From NCBI RefSeq assembly GCF_012863495.1, contig NZ_JAAVJL010000001.1:2662001-2726000 (forward strand): a stretch of 64,000 bases of DNA. Reading direction: 5' to 3'. Positions 46,041 through 55,405 of this stretch are shown here, piece after piece (within the stretch, counting starts at the first letter, position 1; every line of letters starts with the position of its first letter). The DNA is from Pseudanabaena yagii GIHE-NHR1 (GTDB lineage: Bacteria; Cyanobacteriota; Cyanobacteriia; Pseudanabaenales; Pseudanabaenaceae). The notes under the pieces were generated by a model. That model was not told where the DNA came from, ran no database searches, and was given only the letters and a program-made list of their open reading frames with translations. The translations under genes were made by a program, and so were the position numbers.

Positions 46041-46619
46041 ATGACAGTACAGCTACTTACTGATAGCCCGATCACCTCAAAGTTTAAATTCACAACCCAG
46101 CAATATCACCTCATGCACGAAGCTGGTGTTTTTAATGAAGGCGATCGCCTTGAGTTAATTAATGGAGAAATTAAAACCATGTCCCCCATTGGCAGAAAAC
46201 ATGTTGCCTGTATTATTCGTCTCGATAAACTGATCCAGAAAAAACTAGGCGATCGCGTGATGGTTTCAACGCAAAACTCTATTTGCTTAGATGATAATTC
46301 ACAGCCACAGCCTGATTTGGCAATTTTGAAGCCCCGTGATGATTTTTATGAGGCAGGATTGCCAACGCCAGAGGATATTTTGTTGATTATTGAGGTGGCG
46401 GATAGTTCCATTGATTATGATCGCCATGAGAAAGCACCTTTGTATGCATCGGTAGGCATTCCTGAAATGTGGTTATTTGATGTCAATAAAAAAGCGATCG
46501 AGGGATATTCCCAACCTTCAGCATTAGGCTATAAACACATCCATCGCTATGATGAAGGTGATACTTTAGCAATGCGAGCTTTTCCCGATATTACTTTCAA
46601 TTGGAATGAACTGTTCTAG
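46041..46619 (+). CDS. Uma2-family (DUF820) PD-(D/E)XK protein
   Basis: 192 residues from the ATG at 46041; AGGAG ten bases upstream supports it over an in-frame ATG at 46014. The restriction-endonuclease-like core is visible: 'RLELINGEIKTMSPIGRKH', 'QPQPDLAILKPR' (catalytic Asp), and 'ILLIIEVADSSIDYDRHEK' (Glu; the Lys is displaced, as is usual in this family). Cyanobacterial genomes carry tens to hundreds of these genes; their function is unsettled. It stands alone between purL and the chemosensory cluster. Confidence 0.88.
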   Translation: MTVQLLTDSPITSKFKFTTQQYHLMHEAGVFNEGDRLELINGEIKTMSPIGRKHVACIIRLDKLIQKKLGDRVMVSTQNSICLDDNSQPQPDLAILKPRDDFYEAGLPTPEDILLIIEVADSSIDYDRHEKAPLYASVGIPEMWLFDVNKKAIEGYSQPSALGYKHIHRYDEGDTLAMRAFPDITFNWNELF

Positions 46620-46638
46620 ATTTAAATCAATTGATTAC

Positions 46639-47169
46639 CTACTGCTTTTCGGGTGCACTACTTCTTTTCAAAACTGTATCCGCAAGGCGATCGCTATCAA
46701 TCATGAATAGGGAAGGGCGGTCTTTATTGGGCAGGGTCATGGAAGTAATGAAGTCTACTTTCCATCTTTGACTATAGGTTGTGGGTAAAGAGACGATTTC
46801 ATCTTGAGAAACTCTTTGTAGTGCGGGTTGTGAGTTGCTTAGGATCCCTACTAGATGATCCGTTTGATTGCGGGCAACGATTAGGGATGGTTTAGCGGCA
46901 ACAACTGCACCATTAACTACTAATTGCTGAATATCACTACTTTGAAATTTGATTTGACTAAATAATAATTTCCCAAGGTCAATGATGGGAATATTTTCCC
47001 CTGCGGCTGTAATCTTAGGAACTTGTTTCTCTAACGGAATAGCACGATAGATTGATTCTATTGGCAAGATAAACCAAGCAATGCGGAGTCGAAAAGCAAC
47101 ATATTGGAGTCCAATATCAGGGCGTAGTTCTAGAAGTCTTTGCGATCGCAGGGAAGAAATGGCGGGCAT
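46639..47169 (-). CDS. CheW-like protein, divergent
   Basis: 176 residues. A CheW-like beta-barrel can be followed: 'QYVAFRLRIAWFILPIESIY' (strand 1 and the interface), 'IPIIDLGKLLF' (the conserved 'vpvidL' strand), 'PSLIVARNQTDHLVGILSNS', and 'LFMIDSDRLADTV' (the usual 'llldvdrLl'). The N-terminal and second-barrel parts are weakly conserved. It is the last gene of the minus-strand chemosensory run, separated from the CheA-like kinase by a PD-(D/E)XK gene. It probably couples another receptor, or has lost function. Confidence 0.75.
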   Translation of the reverse strand: MPAISSLRSQRLLELRPDIGLQYVAFRLRIAWFILPIESIYRAIPLEKQVPKITAAGENIPIIDLGKLLFSQIKFQSSDIQQLVVNGAVVAAKPSLIVARNQTDHLVGILSNSQPALQRVSQDEIVSLPTTYSQRWKVDFITSMTLPNKDRPSLFMIDSDRLADTVLKRSSAPEKQ

Positions 47170-47230
47170 AATTGATACCTGATAGTTGAAATTAGAAGTT
47201 AATATGTACTATGCAAACTGCCATGCAAAG

Positions 47231-47866
47231 TTATTGTAAAATTATTGAGCGAATTTGTTTGAGAATTTGTAGAACTTCTCGTAATTGATTGCGCTGGGGT
47301 ATTAGCGTATAAAATACGTTGGATAAATCATATTCAGGGTTAGCATCTGTTTTCATTTTAATAAATAGAAACTCATCGCCACTAGTAACCATGCCATAGA
47401 CAAATTGAGATGGATTAGGATTTGCCATCATATAAGTCATTGCCTGTGGTAGAGCTATATTGAAAGACAGAGAATCTTTTGATTCTACTACTAGTACCCA
47501 AAGCCTTTGATGAATAATTAATGTGTCAATACGTCCACGCAAAATTTCATTCTGATTTTCAATTTCTAAATTAACACTTGGTTCTGTTGTGATAAAGAAT
47601 GGTTCATCGTAAAGCTTAGCTAAGGTTAGCAAAGGCGCAACTAGCAGATGATTAACTGTACCTTCCGCTAGAGAACTATGTTTACGATGACGGAAATAGC
47701 GCTGATAAATTTGATCGATCGCTTCTATCTCTATATTTGTCAGTTCAGGCAGACTCTCTTGCCATTCAGGGAAAAAATGACTATTTTGAGTAGGCAATAA
47801 CTGAAACCTTTCTTCCAGATCTCCTAAAGTTCGGATTGTTTTTGATATAGGCTTTGTAACTAACAT
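47231..47866 (-). CDS. PD-(D/E)XK nuclease-like protein
   Basis: 211 residues. 'EILRGRIDTLIIHQRLWVLV' followed by 'VESKDSLSFNIALPQAMTYM' shows Asp at the end of one strand and Glu-x-Lys at the next, the PD-(D/E)XK pattern, plus a helix with Gln as in many restriction-type nucleases. Homologues in cyanobacteria are often called 'restriction endonuclease subunit R'; there is no helicase, methylase or specificity subunit here. It interrupts the chemosensory cluster between the CheA kinase and a CheW-like gene, so it is probably an insertion. Confidence 0.75.
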   Translation of the reverse strand: MLVTKPISKTIRTLGDLEERFQLLPTQNSHFFPEWQESLPELTNIEIEAIDQIYQRYFRHRKHSSLAEGTVNHLLVAPLLTLAKLYDEPFFITTEPSVNLEIENQNEILRGRIDTLIIHQRLWVLVVESKDSLSFNIALPQAMTYMMANPNPSQFVYGMVTSGDEFLFIKMKTDANPEYDLSNVFYTLIPQRNQLREVLQILKQIRSIILQ

Positions 47867-47904
47867 AATATTTATAATTTATTGGCAATTTATTTATAAC
47901 TTGT

Positions 47905-50832
47905 TTATAAATTGGTGTTTACAAGTTGCGACAAAGTCTGTAACAGCTCATTATCTTTAAATGGTTTCGCAAAATATGCTGAGGCTCCTAGACGCATCGC
48001 CAAATCACGGTGTTTAGAGCCACTGCGTGAAGTGAGCATAATTACAGGAATGTCTTTGCAGTAATCATCACCACGGGATTGCACCAAGAAACCAAATCCA
48101 TCTAGTCTAGGCATTTCAATATCACAGATTACAGCACTGACTAGAGAACTGCTAGCTAGGGTTTGGAGCTTTCGCAATTTCTCCATCGCCTCATAACCAT
48201 CCTTAGCCTGCTCGACCCGATAGCCCGATTTCTCTAAGGTCATAGCTAGAAATCGCCGTACATTGATGGAGTCATCAACTATGAGAATTGTGGTGCGTCG
48301 ATCATTCTTGGTTGGGAGCGTGAGAGGTTTACTAGGTGTTTCATCAATATCAACGATCGCCCAATCGAGGAGATTATCGATATCGACTAACGGCACAATT
48401 TTACCGCCGCCCAAAATAGCACAGCCCATAAAGCCCGTCGGCATGGGGATTACACTTTGCACACCGCGAATGGTGACTTCCTGTTCCCCCCAATAGCGAT
48501 CAACTTGCAATCCAAAGGGCACATTATTTTTGGCGACGATTAATATTAGCGATTCATCGACAACGGGACGGTTTTCTGTCTCAAATTGGAATTGAGGACG
48601 CGAAAAATGCAGGCGATCGCTAAGTCGTAACAATGGTACAGAATAGCCTTCCCAATCTAATACTTCTTGATTGGCTACGGTATGAATGGAAGTATCGCGG
48701 ATTAGCAAAATTTCCTCAACCGCACTGGTGAGAATTGCCATCTGTAAGCCATTACTTTCAAATAGCAGTACACGGGCGATCGATAGTGATACGGGTACGG
48801 TCAAAACAAAGGTTGTTCCTTTACCAGCTTCGGTTTCAATCCGTACATTACCGCCGATTATATTCAGATTTGACCGCACCACGTCCATGCCTACGCCCCG
48901 CCCCGAGAGTTCGGTGACGCGATCAGCGGTACTAAATCCCGCTTCAAAAATCAATTCTAAGAGCGCTTCATCACTAGAACCATCCAGATCGCTTTCGCTT
49001 AGCCCCATTTGCAAAGCGCGATCGCGTAGTTTCGCAAAATTGACCCCATTGCCATCATCACTGACAGTGATTACAGTTTGGTTGCCGCGATAACCTGCGG
49101 CGATTTCGATTTTGCCTTTAGGTGGTTTACCCGCAGCAATCCTTGCTTCAGGTGTTTCGATGCCATGATCGAAAGCGTTGCGAACCAGATGTAGAAGTGG
49201 ATCTTCAAGGATTTCTAAAACTGATCGCTCCACTAAAGTAGAACTACCACGTACGACTAGCTCGACCTGCTTACCATAGTTGAGAGACAAATCGCGCAGT
49301 AAGCGGGGAAATCTGCCCAGAATTTCGCTGAGCATCCGCATTCTGGCTTGCTCGATCGCGGTTTGCATTTGCCGTGAGGCACGCCCTAATTCCCGTTCTG
49401 TTCCTTCTGTATCTGTTAATGCTGTTTCCAAATCGCTCGAGACTTCCTGTAACTGCACCACGCTATCCATAATTTCCCGTGATAGTACATGCAGTTCGCT
49501 ATAGCGATCCATTTCTAGTAAGTCGAAGCGACTGGCATAGGGTAAGAATCCTTCACTAGATGCTTCAGCATAGTTACCTGTAATTGGGCTATTGATGGCA
49601 GTAATGACAGGGAGCAAGGATTCTGAAGAAGTGACTACGCGATCGTAGGCTTCTCGAAGTTGAGCATTAGACTGCTCTAAGCCATGCATTCTGGTATTTA
49701 AAAGTTGTACAAGATCGCGCATCCGTTTCAGTTGTAAACGTAAGCCACTTCTCTCTGCATTTAATTCTCCAAAGCGATCGCTTAAGGCTTCGAGGTGGCG
49801 TAAAGGAATACGGATGGTGCTATCTAGATTGGTGACAGTACTTATCTCACTGGAAGGATTAATCGTTGCGATATCTTGGATATTTGCTAAATTGAGATCA
49901 CTATGATTGAGAGCGAGGGTTTCATCCTCATATCTTAAACCAGTGTTAGTTAGTGATAATTCCTCAATAGAAGCTGCATCAAAAGGATTAATATTTTCGG
50001 CGACTTTTTCGACAACCTTTTGAATGGTTTGTTCTGCTGGTTTTACAGGCAGAGGTGATAATTCAAAACGTTTTGGTAAAGCATCAAATTGACCAACCAA
50101 GACAAGAGCTTGCGATCGCCGCCAAGCTTCTAAAGCAGCAGTGGTTACTTCGATGAGGCTGTTATCTTTATTATCGAGTGCGAGACTAATGCCTTCGCAG
50201 AGACTAGTGAATGCTGGTAGTTCCAACATTTCGCCAAGACAGCCAAATTCTTGACTAGTAATTTCAAATTCTTCGCGCAATACTTGCGAATTAGGATCGG
50301 CAATCACATTTGTGAGCCGTTCTAGACAAGCATCAACTTCAGTAGCAAACATGAGGACACGCATATCCTGACCTGCCTCTTCAGACAGAAGATTTGCCTC
50401 ATCTTGTGCTGACAAATCCCCTAGGATTTTATGCAAGCGATTAAAGGGGGGCAAAATCTGTTGCTGAATCCATTCATCCTTAGGCGCTTTACGCTGTTTG
50501 TGAATGGTGGTAATTTTGCCCATGCCATCGATCGCTGACAGAAATAGACTTTCGATTTCTGAGGTGATCGCAGTTTGGTTATTTGCTTGAATAATTTTAA
50601 AAAAGTCTTCGAGACGGTGGGCTAAATCACTGAGGCTATGAAAGCCCATCATGGCGGCTCCACCTTTCATTGAGTGGGCAGCCCGTAAAATCTTATTAGC
50701 CGCCGATCGCTGTAAACCGCGATCGCTTAAGCCGATTAATTCGGACTCAATATCTGCTAAAAAATCTCGAACTTCCTCGAGAAATAGCAATCGAACTTCC
50801 CACTCGCGATCGGTTAAGGTATTAGTTGACAT
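47905..50832 (-). CDS. pilL: CheA-type hybrid histidine kinase of the pil chemosensory system
   Basis: 975 residues from the ATG at 50832, chosen because AGAGG lies six bases before it; the longer frame begins in the upstream palindrome. Domains: Hpt (about 10-115) with 'RAAHSMKGGAAMM' (phosphorylated His near 53), a long linker, a dimerisation and HATPase region (about 470-690) with 'LVRNAFDHGIETPEAR' and 'ELSGRGVGMDVV', a CheW domain (about 690-820), and a C-terminal receiver with 'TILIVDDSINVRRFLAM' and 'AVICDIEMPRLDG'. The fused receiver identifies it as a PilL-type kinase. It acts with PilJ, PilI and the PilG/PilH regulators. Confidence 0.93.
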   Translation of the reverse strand: MSTNTLTDREWEVRLLFLEEVRDFLADIESELIGLSDRGLQRSAANKILRAAHSMKGGAAMMGFHSLSDLAHRLEDFFKIIQANNQTAITSEIESLFLSAIDGMGKITTIHKQRKAPKDEWIQQQILPPFNRLHKILGDLSAQDEANLLSEEAGQDMRVLMFATEVDACLERLTNVIADPNSQVLREEFEITSQEFGCLGEMLELPAFTSLCEGISLALDNKDNSLIEVTTAALEAWRRSQALVLVGQFDALPKRFELSPLPVKPAEQTIQKVVEKVAENINPFDAASIEELSLTNTGLRYEDETLALNHSDLNLANIQDIATINPSSEISTVTNLDSTIRIPLRHLEALSDRFGELNAERSGLRLQLKRMRDLVQLLNTRMHGLEQSNAQLREAYDRVVTSSESLLPVITAINSPITGNYAEASSEGFLPYASRFDLLEMDRYSELHVLSREIMDSVVQLQEVSSDLETALTDTEGTERELGRASRQMQTAIEQARMRMLSEILGRFPRLLRDLSLNYGKQVELVVRGSSTLVERSVLEILEDPLLHLVRNAFDHGIETPEARIAAGKPPKGKIEIAAGYRGNQTVITVSDDGNGVNFAKLRDRALQMGLSESDLDGSSDEALLELIFEAGFSTADRVTELSGRGVGMDVVRSNLNIIGGNVRIETEAGKGTTFVLTVPVSLSIARVLLFESNGLQMAILTSAVEEILLIRDTSIHTVANQEVLDWEGYSVPLLRLSDRLHFSRPQFQFETENRPVVDESLILIVAKNNVPFGLQVDRYWGEQEVTIRGVQSVIPMPTGFMGCAILGGGKIVPLVDIDNLLDWAIVDIDETPSKPLTLPTKNDRRTTILIVDDSINVRRFLAMTLEKSGYRVEQAKDGYEAMEKLRKLQTLASSSLVSAVICDIEMPRLDGFGFLVQSRGDDYCKDIPVIMLTSRSGSKHRDLAMRLGASAYFAKPFKDNELLQTLSQLVNTNL

Positions 50833-50860
50833 ATCGACCTCTAAATAACTGTTGAATTGT

Positions 50861-50893
50861 GTTTTAAGTTTGTGCAAGGCACAAACTTAAAAC
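50861..50893 (-). terminator. Palindrome between pilJ and pilL
   Basis: Stem GTTTTAAGTTTGTGC (15 bp, perfect) around AAG, 3 bp past the pilJ stop and about 30 bp before the pilL ATG. No T run follows, so it may attenuate, or protect the pilJ mRNA end, and set the receptor-to-kinase ratio. Confidence 0.5.
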
Positions 50894-50895
50894 AA

Positions 50896-53748
50896 CTAAG
50901 CTGCATCAACTTTAAATGTTTCTACGGAAGCCTGTAGCTTACTAGCAACGTTAGCGGTTTCCTGTAGGGCGATCGCAACTTCGCGAGAAGTTTCAGAGGA
51001 CTTTTGCGATTGTGTAGAGAGGGTTTCCATAACCTGCTTCACCGATTGCGATGTTTGCACCTGCGAAGTTGTAGCGCTAGAAATACCTTGGAAGAGTTCG
51101 TTTACTTTTCGAGCCACTTCCACAATTTGACTCAAGCTCTTTCTCGCATCTTCAACCTTGTTTGTACCTTCAACCACCTGTACCGTACTCGCTTCCATCG
51201 ATTCGACTACTTCACTGGTTTCCTGTTGAATGCTTTCAACGATGCGAGCGATTTCCTTGGTTGCAGTTGCAGACTGAGCCGCCAGCGCACCGACTTCTTC
51301 CGCAACTACCGCAAAGCCTCGACCTTCTTCACCTGCACGCGCCGCCTCAATACTGGCGTTAACTGCGAGCATGTTCGTTTTCAGTGCGATTTGGTCGATC
51401 AGAACGACTACTTTTGAAATCTGTTGCGATGCTTCACCGAGTCTCTTGACCTTTTTGGCTGTTTCCGCAACGGTTTGCCGTAGTTGTAAGATACTGCTTG
51501 CGGATTGCTCGATCGCTTGACTACCAGTTTCTGCGGTTGCTGCTGCGACGTTAGATGCATCAGCCGCTTGTCTTGCGTTACTTGCCACCTGTTGAATCGA
51601 ATCCGTCATTTGTTCTACGGATTGCAGCGCTTCATCCAGTTGTTCCGCTTGGAGAGTCGCATCTTTTGCGAGAGTCCGAATCGATTCATTGTTGGTATTG
51701 ACCGAAGTGTTTACCTGCAAAGTCGCTTCTTTTACCTGCGTTACAACCTCCCGTAAGTTTTCCACGATCGCATTAAAGAAGTCGGCAACGATCCCAATTT
51801 CACCAGCCGAGATTTGAGCACGAACGGTTAAGTCTCCACTTACTGCGCCTTCAACGTCAGTTAAGAGGTTAATTAATTCGCGTTGAATTGCTTCACTCCG
51901 TTGACGTTCCTGTTCTGCGACGATGCGCTGTTGTTCTACTGTGGCAAGACCGCCGAGTGCACGTCCAATGTCTTCAGCATAGCTCTGCATCAATTTAATC
52001 TCAGGCTCTTGCCATTCACGCACCTGTCCACAGGAATGGGCAATTAACAAACTATCCAATTCACCTGCACGGACTACAGGCACGATGAGATTTGATTTAA
52101 TTTGCAATTTCCGCATTAACTCAAGGTGAGCAGGCGCAAATCCTGCGTTCAGCACATCACGATATTGAACCACTTGCCCTTGCTTATAGTTATCCAGAAG
52201 CTCTTTGGGAATACAAGGATCATTTAGACCTGCACTTTTGGCACTAGGTAAATGTGTTAAACCAGATTCAGCAACGACAATTCCCTGACTGCCAGTACCT
52301 GTATTGACAAATCGATAAATGACAATGCGATCGCTATTGAGTTCTTGGCGAATTTCGTTAACATAGCGGCTTAATGGTTCTTCTAGCTCAGTAATATCAC
52401 GCGATCGCGAGACTTCGGCAAGAATTTGCGATCGTCTTGCTTGCGTCTCTTGCAAAGCCAAGAAGGTCTGTAACTGTCCCGCCATGGAGTTGATGTTATC
52501 CCCTAATTGTGCCAGTTCATCTTGCCCCTGTACCGTCAGGCGCGTATCGAGATTACCTTTACCTAGCTCAACCACTGCGGCTGTTGCGTCGATAACAGGT
52601 TTAGTAGCGCGTTGGGCGATCACAATTGCTAAAATAGCCGCTAACGCACCGACGACACCAGTTGCTGCTAACAGAATGAAGATTAACTGTTGTTGTGGTT
52701 TGAGAACAATATCAGTATCCACCGCAATTACTGCATCCCACTTTAACTCAGGTAATCCTTCTAGTTTTGGTAAAGGTGCATAGCCGACAAACTGTTCACG
52801 GTTAGTGAGATTATCGATCGCTGTAGCTGAGCCAGATTCTCGTTTTTCAATGAGAGGTGTTAATAGCGGGAAGTCTGCTTTGAGATCGCGCCCAATTTGC
52901 TCCTTTTCTAAGGCAACAAAGAACTTACCATCTGACTCAATTAAGTGATATTGATCCCCACCAACTCCATAGTCTTTAACCAGAGTATCAAGATACTCCG
53001 CAGGCATCCGTGAGCGGATCACACCAATTGTTTTACCTGTAGTAGCTTCTTTAATAGGAGCAGCAATGTGGATTACCACCTTACCAGATGATTTGGAGAG
53101 TTCTGGTTGGCTAATGACAGGGGCATTAGTTTTGAGCACTTCTTGGAAATAAACCCGATCCTTGTGATTGGACAATGCATCACCTTGAGATTGCACAATC
53201 ACATCGCCATTGAGGTCAAATGCAGCGATACTATCGTAAACAAGATAGCTTTTGATGTAGTCATTAAAAACTGCTTGACGCTCTTGTAACGAAGTTGCCG
53301 CAGTAACTTTCGGATTAGTCAAAAATGATGTCTTCGATAATATCTGAATGTCCCCATATCGTTCTCGCATGAAGTAGGCAACCCGATAGGACATATCAGT
53401 AGCGTTTTTTGCTTCTTTTTGTTTGGTTGTTTGCGTGAGGTTTTGCCCAACGTATATAGAGGTAAATCCACCAACTAGAATCAAGGGAATTGTGATTGTA
53501 GAAACAGCAATAAGTGTTGCTTTTGTCCGCAAGCCTAACTTTTCCCACCATCGTCCAATGGGGTTTTGGCTAACCCTAGGAGCAATAGGTACAGAAGCAG
53601 GAGGAGGAGGAGTAATTATCTCTATGTTTGGATAGCTGCCATTGCTAGAGCCATTACTAGAACCGTTGGTAGCATTGGTCGTAGACCTTGTGCCATTGCC
53701 ATTCGATACTTCAGCACCATCAACGCGAGAACGTGAATCAAGAACCAT
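50896..53748 (-). CDS. pilJ: Methyl-accepting chemotaxis protein PilJ
   Basis: 950 residues from the ATG at 53748 (GGAG nine bases upstream). Order: a Ser/Asn/Gly-rich cytoplasmic tail, a membrane segment at about 77-100, a periplasmic dCache-type sensor (about 105-345), a second membrane segment ('LIFILLAATGVVGALAAILA', about 352-375), HAMP, a GAF domain (about 440-590, no chromophore Cys recognised), a second HAMP-like stretch, and the signalling hairpin with 'EAARAGEEGRGFAVVAEEVG'. The GAF domain makes it a PilJ/TaxD-like receptor of motility systems. It transmits to CheA (pilL). Confidence 0.93.
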   Translation of the reverse strand: MVLDSRSRVDGAEVSNGNGTRSTTNATNGSSNGSSNGSYPNIEIITPPPPASVPIAPRVSQNPIGRWWEKLGLRTKATLIAVSTITIPLILVGGFTSIYVGQNLTQTTKQKEAKNATDMSYRVAYFMRERYGDIQILSKTSFLTNPKVTAATSLQERQAVFNDYIKSYLVYDSIAAFDLNGDVIVQSQGDALSNHKDRVYFQEVLKTNAPVISQPELSKSSGKVVIHIAAPIKEATTGKTIGVIRSRMPAEYLDTLVKDYGVGGDQYHLIESDGKFFVALEKEQIGRDLKADFPLLTPLIEKRESGSATAIDNLTNREQFVGYAPLPKLEGLPELKWDAVIAVDTDIVLKPQQQLIFILLAATGVVGALAAILAIVIAQRATKPVIDATAAVVELGKGNLDTRLTVQGQDELAQLGDNINSMAGQLQTFLALQETQARRSQILAEVSRSRDITELEEPLSRYVNEIRQELNSDRIVIYRFVNTGTGSQGIVVAESGLTHLPSAKSAGLNDPCIPKELLDNYKQGQVVQYRDVLNAGFAPAHLELMRKLQIKSNLIVPVVRAGELDSLLIAHSCGQVREWQEPEIKLMQSYAEDIGRALGGLATVEQQRIVAEQERQRSEAIQRELINLLTDVEGAVSGDLTVRAQISAGEIGIVADFFNAIVENLREVVTQVKEATLQVNTSVNTNNESIRTLAKDATLQAEQLDEALQSVEQMTDSIQQVASNARQAADASNVAAATAETGSQAIEQSASSILQLRQTVAETAKKVKRLGEASQQISKVVVLIDQIALKTNMLAVNASIEAARAGEEGRGFAVVAEEVGALAAQSATATKEIARIVESIQQETSEVVESMEASTVQVVEGTNKVEDARKSLSQIVEVARKVNELFQGISSATTSQVQTSQSVKQVMETLSTQSQKSSETSREVAIALQETANVASKLQASVETFKVDAA

Positions 53749-53802
53749 GATGAGAAACTCCGTTTTGTAAATAAAGTTTTGAAGAAGATGCAATATCCTC
53801 TC

Positions 53803-54315
53803 CTATAGAGCAAATTTGTGGCTGGCGATCGCCTCTGCATCTAGTACATGTAGATGTTCGCTAGTTTCCCCCGACTGAGCCACCCAACCACGCAAAAATG
53901 GCACAGTTTCAATTAGAATATTTGTCTTCGGTAATTCTTGTGGTGAAACAATCTCTGTCTCACTAAAACGGACTACACGTCCAATGCGATATACCCCCAG
54001 ACCCAAAAATGCATCACCAATCTGTAAGACGGCGATGTGGGTCTCGATCGCACTGGACTCAAGGGGTGTAAAGCCTAGTAACTGGGGCAAGTCCAGCACC
54101 CAAAAAACGTTACTGCGATGTTCCACCAAGCCCATCAGACAGGGATGGACATTGGGCATTTGCGTAAAGCGCTCGGCAGCTAGGACGAGAGTCTCGCGGA
54201 CAAATTTGAGTTGCACAGCGGCGACTATATCTTGCCCAAGATTTAAACTTAAGTGTGGCAATCCTGCGATCGCCTGTGTCTGCTCCTCGCGTAATTCGAT
54301 CGTTAAGCTGCTCAT
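53803..54315 (-). CDS. pilI: CheW-type coupling protein PilI
   Basis: 170 residues. 'LSLNLGQDIVAAVQLKFVRE' and 'VHPCLMGLVEHRSNVFWVLD' followed by 'LPQLLGFTPL' give the two beta-barrel halves of CheW; 'HIAVLQIGDAFLGLGVYRIG' is the usual second half. It links the PilJ receptor to the CheA-type kinase. Its ATG starts one base after the stop of the response regulator upstream (54317), and pilJ follows after 54 bp, a clear operon order PilH-PilI-PilJ-PilL. Confidence 0.9.
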   Translation of the reverse strand: MSSLTIELREEQTQAIAGLPHLSLNLGQDIVAAVQLKFVRETLVLAAERFTQMPNVHPCLMGLVEHRSNVFWVLDLPQLLGFTPLESSAIETHIAVLQIGDAFLGLGVYRIGRVVRFSETEIVSPQELPKTNILIETVPFLRGWVAQSGETSEHLHVLDAEAIASHKFAL

Positions 54316-54316
54316 A

Positions 54317-54682
54317 TCATCCTCCTACACCCAGCGATCGCACTGCCTGCACAATATCGTCCTTGGTAAATGGCTTGGTGAGGTAGACATCCACACCCTG
54401 CTTCATGCCCCAGAGGCGATCGAGTTCTTGATTCTTAGAAGTACAGGCAATGACAGGAACCTTAGTCGTCGCAACTTTTTTGATTGCTCGGCATAGCTCT
54501 AATCCACTCATCCCTGGCATTACCAAATCCGTAATGACGACATTAGGTTTGGTCTTCTCAAATTTCTCTAAACCTTCAGCCCCATCAGCCGCACTGACCA
54601 CAGCATAGCCCCCCTGCCGCAGGTACTCACAAATTAACTCTCGTTCAGACGGGGTATCTTCGACAACTAATACTGTAATCAA
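54317..54682 (-). CDS. pilH: Response regulator, PilH type
   Basis: 121 residues, a lone receiver domain: 'VLVVEDTPSERELICEYLRQ' with the acidic pocket, 'PNVVITDLVMPGMSGLELC' with the phosphorylated Asp near 52, 'VIACTSKNQELD' with Thr/Ser, and 'TKPFTKDDIVQ' with Lys. In pil systems PilH modulates pilus retraction. It is a close paralogue of the 54809 gene; both keep the 'CTSKNQELDRLWGMKQG' stretch nearly unchanged. Confidence 0.9.
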   Translation of the reverse strand: MITVLVVEDTPSERELICEYLRQGGYAVVSAADGAEGLEKFEKTKPNVVITDLVMPGMSGLELCRAIKKVATTKVPVIACTSKNQELDRLWGMKQGVDVYLTKPFTKDDIVQAVRSLGVGG

Positions 54683-54808
54683 GACATTTTCTCCTTGTTA
54701 TAGCGATGATGGAAACTTGGGCTGTGAGTTAAGATGAAAGTTCAAAACTTGGTTAGGATTGAACTTATAGAGATTAAAGCTGGAATCAATTTTTGTTAGG
54801 AGTGATTT

Positions 54809-55168
54809 CTAAGCAACAGAGCGAACGGCACGTAGAATATCTTCACGGGAGAATGGCTTAGTGAGATACACATCAATTCCCTGTTTCATGCCCCATAGTT
54901 TATCCAGTTCTTGATTCTTAGAAGTACAGGCAACAATAGGCACATCCTTGGTTTCACTATTCTTTTTTAAACTACGGCATAGTTCCAAACCACTCATTCC
55001 AGGCATGACTAAATCGGTAATTACAACATCAGGTTTCTTTCCTTCGATTTTCTTGAGAGCTTCTTGTCCGTTGGTGGCACTAATTACGGTATACCCACTT
55101 TCGACCAAATAGTTAACAATTAAGTCCTGCTCAGAGGCAGTGTCTTCAACTACAAGCACTGTTGTCAT
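54809..55168 (-). CDS. Response regulator, PilH paralogue
   Basis: 119 residues. 'VLVVEDTASEQDLIVNYLVE', 'PDVVITDLVMPGMSGLELC' (Asp near 53), 'VPIVACTSKNQELDKLWGMK' and 'TKPFSREDILRAV' show an active receiver with every key residue. The similarity to the next gene points to tandem duplication; the 126-bp gap suggests a separate ribosome site and perhaps promoter. Which of the two is PilH in function is unclear. Confidence 0.88.
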   Translation of the reverse strand: MTTVLVVEDTASEQDLIVNYLVESGYTVISATNGQEALKKIEGKKPDVVITDLVMPGMSGLELCRSLKKNSETKDVPIVACTSKNQELDKLWGMKQGIDVYLTKPFSREDILRAVRSVA

Positions 55169-55335
55169 AATGAATCTCCAATTTGATTGATTTTGTATTG
55201 TTGTTTGAGTTTAACTTGAGGGGATAGATAGAAATTTGTTTAACAGAATTTATACCTAGATAAATTCCTATCATTTTATTGCATCTTGCAATTCTTCATA
55301 AATCATAAACATACCATAGATAAAGATACCTAGAT

Positions 55336-55376
55336 TAGAATTTAGAACTTAATTCATGATTAAGTTCTAAATTCTA
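55336..55376 (-). terminator. Perfect 18-bp hairpin between pilG and pilH
   Basis: TAGAATTTAGAACTTAAT and its perfect inverse around TCATG, 30 bp after the pilG stop (minus strand). Likely terminates or attenuates the pilG transcript. Confidence 0.6.
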
Positions 55377-55405
55377 TGAAGTAATCTCCATATTTGTACA
55401 TATAT

